From the NCBI GenBank assembly GCA_002309655.1, contig DBXM01000018.1, positions 75,847-114,624 of the forward strand: DNA of 38,778 nt, written 5' to 3'. Shown here piece by piece: positions 1 to 7,344 of this stretch; within the stretch, counting starts at the first letter, position 1; each line of letters starts with the position of its first letter. Under the pieces are notes generated by a model. It was not told where the DNA came from and made no database searches. It was given only the letters and a program-made list of their open reading frames with translations. The DNA comes from Mageeibacillus sp. UBA1212. GTDB lineage: Bacteria; Bacillota; Clostridia; UBA1212. Both the position numbers and the translations under genes were made by a program.

Positions 1-146
1 CGCCTGCCGCTGACGCCGTAGTTCCGCACAGTCGCTCCGGCCTTTCTCGCCAGCACTTCGCAGAAACCGTTTTCGCGGGTTGAGGCGCCGGCTCCTTCGG
101 AAATACTGTCGCCGATTACGTTGATTTTAAGTCCTTTTAATTCCAT
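1..146 (-). CDS. SGNH/GDSL-type hydrolase, partial (N-terminal part only)
   Basis: The minus strand reads from an ATG at 146 off the left window edge with no stop, giving 48 residues. It opens with the GDSIS form of the SGNH block I motif, whose Ser is the nucleophile of this esterase/lipase family. The visible part is very close to the N-terminus of the complete gene at 265-918: both share GLKIN before the motif, then EVLARK and GATVRNYG. It lies 118 bases downstream of that gene on the same strand, so the two are probably a tandem duplication transcribed together. The substrate cannot be told; SGNH enzymes of this size often deacetylate carbohydrates or act as esterases. The C-terminal catalytic Asp/His is outside the window. 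Confidence 0.85.
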   Translation of the reverse strand, partial: MELKGLKINVIGDSISEGAGASTRENGFCEVLARKAGATVRNYGVSGR

Positions 147-264
147 TTTTGCATACGCCTTTCATGTGATAATTCCAGGCACCGCGGCGCTTCGCGACAG
201 GAGATATTTTACCCTACAACAAGGCAAAAACAACCGCTGTATTAAGCGCGGCGAAAAGCCTTTG

Positions 265-918
265 TCAGAGCGCCTTAAGAAGCGAAATGATCCTGTCCGC
301 GATGCGTTCGTGACCCCTGTCGTTGGGGTGCAGCGTGTCGGGCAGGAAGCGCTCCCTGAGGACATCGTCGGCGGGCTGAATTCCCGACATTCCCCAGAGG
401 TCGAGCACCGGCAGCGCGTAGTATTCCGCATACTTTTTCTCCATGTCCACGTATTCTTTCAGCACGCGGCAGGGCAGGCCGAGCTCGTTCGTGGTCACGT
501 TTTCCGAGAGCCTGTGAAGGGGCGTCATGATGACGATCTCAGCATCCGGGAAGAGCCTGACAAGCTTCTTGATGAGCACGTTCATCGCGCCGCAGAAGGT
601 GTGGTCGTCCTCGCTCAGGAATTCGCCGAAAGGCGCGTCGCCGTGTCCGAAGTCGTTCGTGCCGCCGAAAACCAGCACCACGTCCGCGTCGCGGTCCATC
701 GTGTCCGCCCGGTCGATGTAGCTCGGAATGTGGGGAATGATGTGCGGCCGCTCGATGCACTGGTTCGCGATCCTGCTGGCGCTGAGGCCGTAATTCCTGA
801 CCGTCGCGCCGGTCTTCCTTGCGAGAACTTCGGTGAACATTTTGTCGGGCGAGGACGCGCCGACGCCTTGGGTGATACTGTCGCCGAGAACGTTGATTTT
901 CAAGCCTTCAAGTTTCAT
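265..918 (-). CDS. SGNH/GDSL hydrolase family protein
   Basis: A 217-residue protein of normal length for a single-domain SGNH hydrolase. Block I is GDSIT (residues 12-16, nucleophile Ser14), block III is GGTND (85-89, oxyanion Asn88), and the C-terminal DTLH (194-197) supplies the catalytic Asp and His. There is no signal peptide or membrane segment, so it is predicted to be cytoplasmic. The start ATG at 918 is preceded by AAGGAATA. It is the first gene of a probable two-gene unit with its paralogue at 146 and is divergent from the leucine-rich-repeat lipoprotein gene at 1307. Family membership is clear; the substrate (acyl ester, acetylated sugar or other) is not. Confidence 0.9.
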   Translation of the reverse strand: MKLEGLKINVLGDSITQGVGASSPDKMFTEVLARKTGATVRNYGLSASRIANQCIERPHIIPHIPSYIDRADTMDRDADVVLVFGGTNDFGHGDAPFGEFLSEDDHTFCGAMNVLIKKLVRLFPDAEIVIMTPLHRLSENVTTNELGLPCRVLKEYVDMEKKYAEYYALPVLDLWGMSGIQPADDVLRERFLPDTLHPNDRGHERIADRIISLLKAL

Positions 919-1032
919 AATTATTCCTTTCGTCTGTGCCGGAGCGCACCAAAAACGCGTCCCGGCCGTATTTAAGCGTGCGGCGGGCGTTCGCGAAGAG
1001 CTACCGGAGCCGCCGTTTTAGGATGTACCGGA

Positions 1033-1062
1033 ATTATACCACCGCGGGCGGCATGTTTTCAA
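1033..1062 (-). promoter_or_regulatory. Promoter for the SGNH hydrolase pair
   Basis: On the minus strand TTGAAA (1062-1057) and TATAAT (1038-1033) are 18 bases apart, and TGG precedes the -10. Transcription would start near 1026, about 108 bases before the ATG at 918. Confidence 0.6.
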
Positions 1063-1147
1063 GTAAAACAAGCGCGGCAGGAATGAAGACAGGCACGCCT
1101 GAGACGACGGAAAGTCCGAACATCCCGGGACTCTTCCTGGCACCAAA

Positions 1148-1208
1148 ATCACGGAAAAAATGCAAATTTCGTGATTATAATCACGGAATTCGTGAAAAAA
1201 ACGTGATT
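1148..1208. promoter_or_regulatory. Cluster of CGTGA inverted repeats (candidate operator)
   Basis: Five copies of the pentamer CGTGA/TCACG lie within about 60 bases (1150-1154, 1170-1174, 1181-1185, 1191-1195, 1202-1206). The centre is a perfect 16-base palindrome, CGTGATTATAATCACG (1170-1185). AATCACG at 1148-1154 also pairs with CGTGATT at 1170-1176, and TCACG-GAATT-CGTGA (1181-1195) forms a third inverted repeat. The cluster sits between the divergent promoters of the SGNH pair and the lipoprotein gene, where a repressor or activator could control both. No regulator gene is adjacent. Confidence 0.55.
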
Positions 1209-1222
1209 TGGCTTGACAAACC

Positions 1223-1251
1223 TTGCGTTTTGCGGCCGGAAGTGTGATAAT
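1223..1251 (+). promoter_or_regulatory. Promoter for the LRR lipoprotein gene
   Basis: TTGCGT (1223-1228), a 17-base spacer and GATAAT (1246-1251) with TGT just before the -10. A better-looking TTGACA at 1213-1218 is 27 bases from this -10 and has no -10 at the right distance. Confidence 0.45.
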
Positions 1252-1306
1252 AAGACGCTCATTGCGGAACGGCAAAATACTCTTTACGAAAGGGAGAACC
1301 GATAAA

Positions 1307-2272
1307 ATGAAGAAAATCTTAGCTTTGGCAATAGCGGCGGTCATGCTGCTCTCGCTCTGCGCCTGCGGCGGACACAACTCCAACACGCCCTCCGGAAACG
1401 GCGGGAACGCGACCAAGAATCCGGGAGCCACCTCGGAAAACGGAAACGAAAACGGGCAAAACACGGCCGCGCCCGCGGACGACACCCCTTCCGGACAGGA
1501 ATCCACCGAGACCCCCGCGCCGGTTGAAGGCAGCGAAGGACTGGCGGTCGCGGACGAGGGCGACTACTGCGTCATAACCGGCATCGGCGACTTCACGGGC
1601 ACAGACCTCGTGATCCCTTCCCACATCAACGGGAAGCCGGTCAAAAAGATCGACGAGAGCGCGTTTCACGAGAATCAGACCATTACGAGCGTCACCATTC
1701 CCTGGACCGTCACGAAGATCGACGAAGACGCCTTCGCGGGCTGCAACGGACTGACCACGCTGACGCTTTCGGAAGGCCTCGAAGCAATCGACGAGTCGGC
1801 TTTTTACGGCTGTGAATACCTTACAAGTCTGACGATACCGAAGTCTGTGACCTCGATAAACGGCTATGCCTTCAGATTCTGTTCGCGTCTCGAAGAGCTC
1901 ACTATTTTGGGATGCTGCGACCTGAGGAACAACGCTTTTTCCGACTGCGCGTCTCTTAAGAGCGTTACGATAAAGAATCCGGACGGTCTTCCTTACGAAA
2001 TCAGGAACAACGCCTTCAGCGGCTGCGGCTCCGTCGAAAAACTGGATCTCGCCTCCGGCCTTACATCGATTGGCACCTGGAATTTTGTGGACACCGTGAA
2101 CCTGAAATCGGTGTACCTGCCGAAAACCCTCACGAAGATCGACTCCTGCGCGTTCCTGCGTTCCGGGCTCGAGACCGTCTACTACGAGGGCAGCGAAGAG
2201 GAGTGGAACAACATCACCATCAAGGAGCCCACGTTCACGCCGAAGGTGGAGTTCAACTCGGAGCGCCATTAA
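1307..2272 (+). CDS. BspA-like leucine-rich-repeat lipoprotein
   Basis: The ATG at 1307 follows GGGAGAACC and gives a 321-residue protein. An earlier in-frame start at 1223 would lie inside the promoter. Residues 1-20 form a lipoprotein signal peptide (two Lys, hydrophobic core, LCAC lipobox with Cys20 as the lipidated residue), so the protein should be anchored outside the membrane. Residues 21-80 are a low-complexity Asn/Gly/Thr/Pro/Glu spacer. The rest is a series of BspA-type (LRR_5) repeats of about 22-24 residues, recognisable as ITSVTIPWTVTKIDEDAF, LTTLTLSEGLEAIDESAF and LTSLTIPKSVTSINGYAF. Such proteins are common surface adhesins or ligand binders in gut Clostridia. The ligand is unknown. 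Confidence 0.9.
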   Translation: MKKILALAIAAVMLLSLCACGGHNSNTPSGNGGNATKNPGATSENGNENGQNTAAPADDTPSGQESTETPAPVEGSEGLAVADEGDYCVITGIGDFTGTDLVIPSHINGKPVKKIDESAFHENQTITSVTIPWTVTKIDEDAFAGCNGLTTLTLSEGLEAIDESAFYGCEYLTSLTIPKSVTSINGYAFRFCSRLEELTILGCCDLRNNAFSDCASLKSVTIKNPDGLPYEIRNNAFSGCGSVEKLDLASGLTSIGTWNFVDTVNLKSVYLPKTLTKIDSCAFLRSGLETVYYEGSEEEWNNITIKEPTFTPKVEFNSERH

Positions 2273-2334
2273 GAAAAGTGAAATGATTCTTCCGCGTGAA
2301 TGATTCCTCAAATCCTATTCACGAACATAAAAAG

Positions 2335-2387
2335 AAAGAGGCTGCTAACCCCGGTGCTTATGCCGGAAATTAACAGCCTCTTTTTTT
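2335..2387. terminator. Bidirectional intrinsic terminator
   Basis: AAAGAGGCTGCTAA (2335-2348) pairs with TTAACAGCCTCTTT (2370-2383) with one mismatch, and an inner CCGG/CCGG pair stacks above it. Seven T (2381-2387) follow on the plus strand, and a T-rich stretch follows on the minus strand. It separates the convergent lipoprotein and MFS genes. Confidence 0.85.
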
Positions 2388-2415
2388 GCCTATTTTAAGG
2401 CGGAAAGAACGTTTA

Positions 2416-3840
2416 TCAGCGCTTCGCCAGTTCCTCTTCGACGTTGTTCATATCGATTCCCTTGGTCTCCTTGACCTTAATCGCCAGCAGGGTGATCGAG
2501 ATGATCAAAACGGGAACAAACGTGCCTATTTGCAGATAGCCGATACCGCTTGAACCGATATAGCCGAACAGAATGCCTACAAGCAGGCCGATGATTTTGC
2601 CGACGCCGCCGGTATAAGTGATCAAGCCGCCGACTGACGCTCTTATATACGTCGGAGTCGATTCACTGGGCATTACCAGGAACAGACAGTCAGACAGCGA
2701 CCACAAACCGCCGTACAACAAACCGTTAAATACAGACAGCGCAATGGTCTGGTAAATCGAATACGGAACGAATTTCGCGCAAAGAATGAAGCCGATTTCG
2801 CCGATAATTCCCACGACTCCAAACAAAATGCACGATTTCTTTCTTCCGAGCCAGTCGGAAAGGAACCCGCTGAAGAACGCGAATACCGCATAGACGATTG
2901 GCTCGATAATGTGGAACAGGTTGTTAAAGGCCTCGGGCTGCAGTCCCGCGCCCATATTCTCGTTCTCGTAACCGACCACGCCGACCGCCACCTGGAAGAT
3001 CAGCAGAATGATCGCGATCCAGCGCAGCTGCTTGCTGTGGATGATATATTTAAACGCGCCTTTGATGCCGCCTGTTTTTGCCTTGTTTTCCTGCTCTATT
3101 CTCGCTTCTTCAGCTTTTTCCTCTTCGGTTTTCAGCAGCTCGTCTCTCTTGTGTTTCAAGAACAACGGGGTTTCGACAGTCAGGAAAATCGAGGACAAAC
3201 CGACAACCAGAGCGATAATAACCGGAATCAGGAAGACCATTCTCCAGGAGCTCAAATCGTTCGGATCATAGAAAATCGATTTCAGGACGCCTATCAGAGA
3301 TACGCTCAGCAACGCGATTCCTTTGGTAACGGAGCAGAGCTTGGCGCGGTGTTTCTCCGGACTCATCTCCATTATGTAAATGACCTGCGCGTCGTTGGGG
3401 GTGAAGAACGCCGTGATGACCATGCCTATCAGGTAGACGATATGGTTCGGGGCAATCATGCAAAGCATCATGCCGACGCCCATGCCGATTGTGTTCAAAA
3501 CAATGAAAAGCTTTCTGCCCAGTTTGTCCGCCAGCATCTTATACAAGGGGAGCAGGAAGAACAGAATGTAAATCGGTATGGTGGCGACGTTCATCTTTGA
3601 GACCGCGGTGTCGTACGCGGGGTTGCCGATCGTTTGTGCGCCGGTGTTGAACAGGTCGAAAATGACAAACGTTCTCATTTTGCCGTCCATGTTCGAAGCG
3701 ATCTCGTCGACAATGTAAATAATCGTCACGATTACCATTGTGATCCAGAAAAACTTCATGAACCTTTGCGTTCTGTCCAGCTTCTTGTCGATTCGTGCGA
3801 GTGCCAAATCTCTCTCGCTGTGTGTTAAGTTTTGACTCAA
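2416..3840 (-). CDS. MFS transporter
   Basis: An integral membrane protein of 474 residues with about twelve hydrophobic segments, as expected for the major facilitator superfamily. The loop motif between helices 2 and 3 is visible as LADKLGRKLFIV, and its counterpart in the second half as LSDWLGRKKSC. A charged Lys/Glu-rich stretch (HKRDELLKTEEEKAEEARIE) forms the central cytoplasmic loop. I chose a TTG start at 3840 because AAAGGAGGG (3855-3847) lies six bases before it; a longer ATG start at 3891 would include that ribosome site inside the gene. The motif pattern fits the sugar-porter/metabolite-transporter branch, but the substrate is unknown. It stands alone, convergent with the lipoprotein gene. 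Confidence 0.88.
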   Translation of the reverse strand: MSQNLTHSERDLALARIDKKLDRTQRFMKFFWITMVIVTIIYIVDEIASNMDGKMRTFVIFDLFNTGAQTIGNPAYDTAVSKMNVATIPIYILFFLLPLYKMLADKLGRKLFIVLNTIGMGVGMMLCMIAPNHIVYLIGMVITAFFTPNDAQVIYIMEMSPEKHRAKLCSVTKGIALLSVSLIGVLKSIFYDPNDLSSWRMVFLIPVIIALVVGLSSIFLTVETPLFLKHKRDELLKTEEEKAEEARIEQENKAKTGGIKGAFKYIIHSKQLRWIAIILLIFQVAVGVVGYENENMGAGLQPEAFNNLFHIIEPIVYAVFAFFSGFLSDWLGRKKSCILFGVVGIIGEIGFILCAKFVPYSIYQTIALSVFNGLLYGGLWSLSDCLFLVMPSESTPTYIRASVGGLITYTGGVGKIIGLLVGILFGYIGSSGIGYLQIGTFVPVLIISITLLAIKVKETKGIDMNNVEEELAKR

Positions 3841-3872
3841 AAATATCCCTCCTTTGGTTGTTGCCGCTTCCA

Positions 3873-3900
3873 AAATCACGTTTTGAGTCAAATGTGATTT
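3873..3900 (-). promoter_or_regulatory. Inverted repeat in the MFS leader
   Basis: AAATCAC (3873-3879) and GTGATTT (3894-3900) form an inverted repeat, with a second nested repeat TTTGA/TCAAA inside. It lies in the leader of the MFS gene, 18 bases upstream of its ribosome site. It shares the ATCAC/GTGAT half-site with the cluster at 1148-1208, so the same regulator may act at both. It could equally be an mRNA hairpin. Confidence 0.45.
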
Positions 3901-3966
3901 CGATATACGGTAAGCGCCTGCTTTATATTGTTGCCAAGATTTGTGCTATTTATTGTAGCTACGTTG

Positions 3967-3995
3967 ATTATAATTCATTTTGCCGCCGTTATCAA
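3967..3995 (-). promoter_or_regulatory. Promoter for the MFS gene
   Basis: On the minus strand TTGATA (3995-3990), exactly 17 bases, then TATAAT (3972-3967). It predicts a leader of about 120 bases that contains the inverted repeat at 3873-3900. Confidence 0.65.
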
Positions 3996-4076
3996 TACGG
4001 TAAATCGCCGGAAAAGGTCTGCGAAGCGGAAGTTGTATTATCACTTCACACGGAATGTCCTCTTAAAAATAAAAAT

Positions 4077-4105
4077 TTGACGCGCGCACGGGAAAGTGAT
4101 ATTAT
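4077..4105 (+). promoter_or_regulatory. Promoter for the LCP gene
   Basis: TTGACG (4077-4082), 17 bases, TATTAT (4100-4105), giving a start near 4112. A second TATAAT at 4196-4201 lies only 12 bases before the annotated start codon and has no clear -35 box. Confidence 0.6.
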
Positions 4106-4212
4106 AAAATCGTATGCTATACGCTGACGCGGGCTAAGCGCGGCGTATTGCGCCTGCCTGAGGCGGTTCTTAAGGTTTTATTAAACTAAGCGGGTTATAA
4201 TACAATCCCGCC

Positions 4213-5559
4213 TTGCGCCGTGAAACCTTGGAGCGTCAAACGTTCGAAGAGTCAAGATTTGGAGCGTTCACGGAAACGCCGCGGGCGGGACAAAAACAAA
4301 AGAAACAGCTGCACGCCCCGGAAAAGCGCAGACAAGCGGGTTCCCGGCGGCAGAAAAAACAGGAAGTGATTGAAACGAAAATCAAGAAACCGATAGTTGT
4401 AACATCCGTCATCGCGCTGGTAGTGGTCATTCTTTCGACCGCCTACTTTACGCTTCTTTTGCCGTTACTGAACGTTCTGTACAACCCGGCAAAGGCCGAC
4501 GACAACGAAAACCAGCCGGCGACGATCATACAGCACGGCGACGACGTTCTCGACAGGGACGACCCGTTCCACAGAGATAACGCCGAAAACGCGACGCCGG
4601 ACCCGGACGCGACGCCCGATCCCGACGCCACGGAGTATATTCCCGAAGTGACCGCGACGCCCGACCCGGACGCGACGCCGGCCCCGAACAAGGACGACGG
4701 CTTTGACATTTCCGAAGCGGTGCGCGTTCACGCCTCCGAGATGGAATTCGAGCCCGGCACCAGAAACGTGCTTCTTCTCGGCTTCAACCCCGAAGAGAAG
4801 CTCGCGGACTCGATATTCATTCTGAACATCAACGAGAAAACCAAGGTCATGAAGCTGATCTCGGTCCCGAGAGACACGTACGTTCCCCACGCGAAAGCCA
4901 CGCAGGAGGCGATGAAGAAGTACCACTACTACTATCTGCCCGGCTCCCACAAGATCAACGCGTGCGTTTACGTCGGCAGTACGATCATCAACTACGTCGG
5001 CGGCAAGTTCAACAACTCGGGAATCGACTATCTGTGCGCGGTTCTGTCGGCGCTGCTTCCCGGCTGCGAGATTGACGACTACGTGTACGTGGACTTTGAC
5101 GGGTTTATGGATATCATCGACATCGCGGGAGGCGTTTACGTCACGTCACCCGAAAATATGTACACCGTCGAGGGCGAGCTGGCCATCAGGAAGGGCCGCT
5201 ACAAGCTCACGTCCCGCGAGGCGCTCTTCTACGTCCGCTCCAGGTACAGGTTGAAGCCGAACGGCGAGAACACCGGCACAGGCGGCGACAACTTCAGGAA
5301 GATCAACCAGGCCAACTTCATCACCGAGGTGGCGGTCCAGCTGTTCACGAAGGAGAACATGACGCTTTCGAAGGTGACCGGCTACATGGACGTCCTGAAG
5401 CAGAGCGTGTTCCACAGCATCACGCCGGCAAAACTTTCGACATACCTGCCGATCGGCGTGGACTTCGCGAACAAGGAGTACAAGGTGCTGGCGTACGTTA
5501 TCGCGGGCAAGGAGATCGACCCGTTCGGGGATCACGCTTCGTACGTTACTCTCGACTGA
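4213..5559 (+). CDS. LytR-CpsA-Psr (LCP) family cell-wall protein
   Basis: LCP proteins transfer wall polymers such as teichoic acids or capsule from undecaprenyl carriers to peptidoglycan on the outer membrane face. This one (448 residues from a TTG at 4213) has a basic cytoplasmic head rich in Lys, Arg and Gln (1-59) and one membrane helix (about 60-86). An acidic linker follows with ATPDPD repeats (about 130-160), then the LCP domain from about 186. Landmarks are NVLLLGF, SVPRDTYV, KINACV, FDGFMDIIDIAGGV and the RSRY segment. The start is uncertain: no ribosome site precedes 4213, and a TTG at 4228 is equally possible. Starting much later would remove the cytoplasmic head. Family assignment is firm; which polymer it transfers is unknown. 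Confidence 0.88.
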   Translation: MRRETLERQTFEESRFGAFTETPRAGQKQKKQLHAPEKRRQAGSRRQKKQEVIETKIKKPIVVTSVIALVVVILSTAYFTLLLPLLNVLYNPAKADDNENQPATIIQHGDDVLDRDDPFHRDNAENATPDPDATPDPDATEYIPEVTATPDPDATPAPNKDDGFDISEAVRVHASEMEFEPGTRNVLLLGFNPEEKLADSIFILNINEKTKVMKLISVPRDTYVPHAKATQEAMKKYHYYYLPGSHKINACVYVGSTIINYVGGKFNNSGIDYLCAVLSALLPGCEIDDYVYVDFDGFMDIIDIAGGVYVTSPENMYTVEGELAIRKGRYKLTSREALFYVRSRYRLKPNGENTGTGGDNFRKINQANFITEVAVQLFTKENMTLSKVTGYMDVLKQSVFHSITPAKLSTYLPIGVDFANKEYKVLAYVIAGKEIDPFGDHASYVTLD

Positions 5560-5676
5560 GAGCCGGCCCCGCAAGCCACTTCATATATTTAATATAAACA
5601 CGGGGAAAGTGTGAAGCGGAACCCGCCTCACATCTTTTATCCAGAAAAATTCCTATAACTGGGAGAAAACAGTAAA

Positions 5677-6627
5677 ATGATCGAAATACGCAACCTGGTA
5701 AAGACATACGGCAAGGTCACGGCGCTCGACGACGTGTCGTTCGATGTCGGGAAGGGCGAGATACTGGGCTTCCTCGGGCCGAACGGCGCGGGCAAGAGCA
5801 CGGCGATGAACATTATCACCGGGTATATCGCGCCGACGTCGGGCTCCGTTATTGTGGACGGAATCGACGTCGCCGACAAGCCCCTCGAAGTCCGCAAAAT
5901 GATCGGATACCTTCCCGAGCAGCCGCCCCTCTACGGCGACATGACGGTCAACGAGTACCTGAACTTCATCTGCGACCTCAAATCCGTTTCGCAGAAAAAG
6001 CGGAAGAGCATGCTCGACGACATCACCTACATCGTCAAAATCGGCGACGTGCGCAAGAGACTCGTCAGGAACCTTTCAAAAGGCTACAGGCAGAGGGTCG
6101 GCTTCGCGCAGGCGCTCGTAGGCGACCCGCCGATACTGATTCTCGACGAGCCGACGGTCGGCCTCGACCCCAAGCAGGTCATCGAGTTCAGGCGCATCAT
6201 CAACGGTCTCGGCCGCAACCACACCATCATTCTCAGCACCCACATTCTGCAGGAGGTGTCCGCCGTCTGCAGCGACGTCGTCATCATCAACAACGGCAGA
6301 GTCGCAGGCTCGGGCTCGATTTCCGACTTCACGTCCTCCCAGAACGGCGAGAAGCGCATCGTTGTTACGTTCGACGCGAAGCGTGAAGAGGCCGAGGCAA
6401 TGCTGAAGACGGTGCCGCAGGTGAAGAGCTTTTCGTTCTCGCGGGTCGAGCGCAACTCGGTGGTTTTCAGAATTGTAGCAGACAGCAAGGCGGAGGCGAA
6501 CAAGGCGGTGTTCTTTGCGGCGGCCGAAAAGCAGATCCCGATTCTGGAGATGAAGACGGTCGAAAAGAGCCTCGAAGAGGAGTTCGTGAGCATCATTTCG
6601 AAAGACGCGGCGGGAGGTGAGGACTAA
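5677..6627 (+). CDS. ABC transporter ATP-binding protein, GldA-like
   Basis: A 316-residue nucleotide-binding subunit. Walker A is GPNGAGKST (34-42), the signature is in LSKGYRQRVGFAQAL, Walker B is ILILDEPTVGLDP, and the H-loop is LSTH. The C-terminal about 90 residues are the extension typical of ABC-2/Gld-type ATPases. ATG at 5677 follows GGGAG. It is the first gene of a four-gene operon with only a 3-base gap to the permease at 6631. The same gene order (ATPase, ABC-2 permease, GldG-like, DUF4340) is common in Clostridia that do not glide, so the Gld name marks relatedness, not motility. The substrate is unknown. Confidence 0.92.
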   Translation: MIEIRNLVKTYGKVTALDDVSFDVGKGEILGFLGPNGAGKSTAMNIITGYIAPTSGSVIVDGIDVADKPLEVRKMIGYLPEQPPLYGDMTVNEYLNFICDLKSVSQKKRKSMLDDITYIVKIGDVRKRLVRNLSKGYRQRVGFAQALVGDPPILILDEPTVGLDPKQVIEFRRIINGLGRNHTIILSTHILQEVSAVCSDVVIINNGRVAGSGSISDFTSSQNGEKRIVVTFDAKREEAEAMLKTVPQVKSFSFSRVERNSVVFRIVADSKAEANKAVFFAAAEKQIPILEMKTVEKSLEEEFVSIISKDAAGGED

Positions 6628-6630
6628 ACC

Positions 6631-7344
6631 ATGGAAGCGATTTTCAAGCGTGAACTGCAGAGTTATTTCAAGTCGCCCGTTGCGTACTGCGTCGTCGCGT
6701 TTTTCGGCGTGCTGACGGGCCTCTACTTCTGGAACATCAACCTCTACAACCAGAGCATCGAATTCACGATGACGCTCGGTTCGCTGACGACGTTCCTGAT
6801 TTTCTTCATTCCTGTCATCACGATGAAGCTTTTCTCGGAGGACAGGAAGAACGGCACGGAGGTGCTGCTGCGCACCGCGCCGGTTCCCACGTGGAAGGTC
6901 GTTCTCGGCAAGTACCTCGCGGCGACTGTGGTTTTCGCGTTTATGTGCCTTGAAACGGTCATCTGCCCGATCATTATGATGTTCCACGTCAACGACGGCG
7001 GCGTGTTCCCGCTCGCGATGACGGTGGGCGGCTACGTGGCGTTCTTTATGCTCGGCCTGGCCTACCTCGCGGTCGGAACGTTTGCGTCCTCCGTCACGGA
7101 CAGCCAGCCTGTCGCGGCGGTGCTGGGCGTCATCATTCTTATCGCAATTACATTTATTGAGACAATCGGCGAGACGATCAAGGGAACTCTCGGCCGGATA
7201 CTGATCTGGCTGTCGCTCTCCTCCCGCTACGGCGACTTCACAGCCGGCGCGTTCAACGTGTCTTCACTGCTTTACTACCTGACGTTCACGGCGCTTGTGC
7301 TGTTCCTGACGACGGTAAATATCGAGAGAAAGAGGTGGAACTGA
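6631..7344 (+). CDS. ABC transporter permease, GldF/ABC-2 type
   Basis: A 237-residue membrane protein with about six hydrophobic helices, the membrane partner of the ATPase just upstream. The N-terminus MEAIFKRELQSYFKSPVAY is characteristic of ABC-2/GldF permeases, as is EDRKNGTEVLLRTAPV in the loop after helix 2. It starts three bases after the upstream stop, with GGGAGGTGAGG inside the end of that gene as ribosome site. Its stop TGA shares one base with the ATG of the next gene (TGATG), so translation is probably coupled. It should form the channel with the ATPase; cargo cannot be inferred. Confidence 0.9.
   Translation: MEAIFKRELQSYFKSPVAYCVVAFFGVLTGLYFWNINLYNQSIEFTMTLGSLTTFLIFFIPVITMKLFSEDRKNGTEVLLRTAPVPTWKVVLGKYLAATVVFAFMCLETVICPIIMMFHVNDGGVFPLAMTVGGYVAFFMLGLAYLAVGTFASSVTDSQPVAAVLGVIILIAITFIETIGETIKGTLGRILIWLSLSSRYGDFTAGAFNVSSLLYYLTFTALVLFLTTVNIERKRWN

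Noticed and set aside
1213..1218. TTGACA as the -35 box of the lipoprotein gene
   Set aside because: The nearest acceptable -10 (GATAAT, 1246-1251) is 27 bases away; TTGCGT at 1223 has correct spacing.
3795..4127. Plus-strand open frame of 110 codons in the MFS/LCP gap
   Set aside because: It overlaps two good promoters and the MFS start, and shows no ribosome site or recognisable domain.
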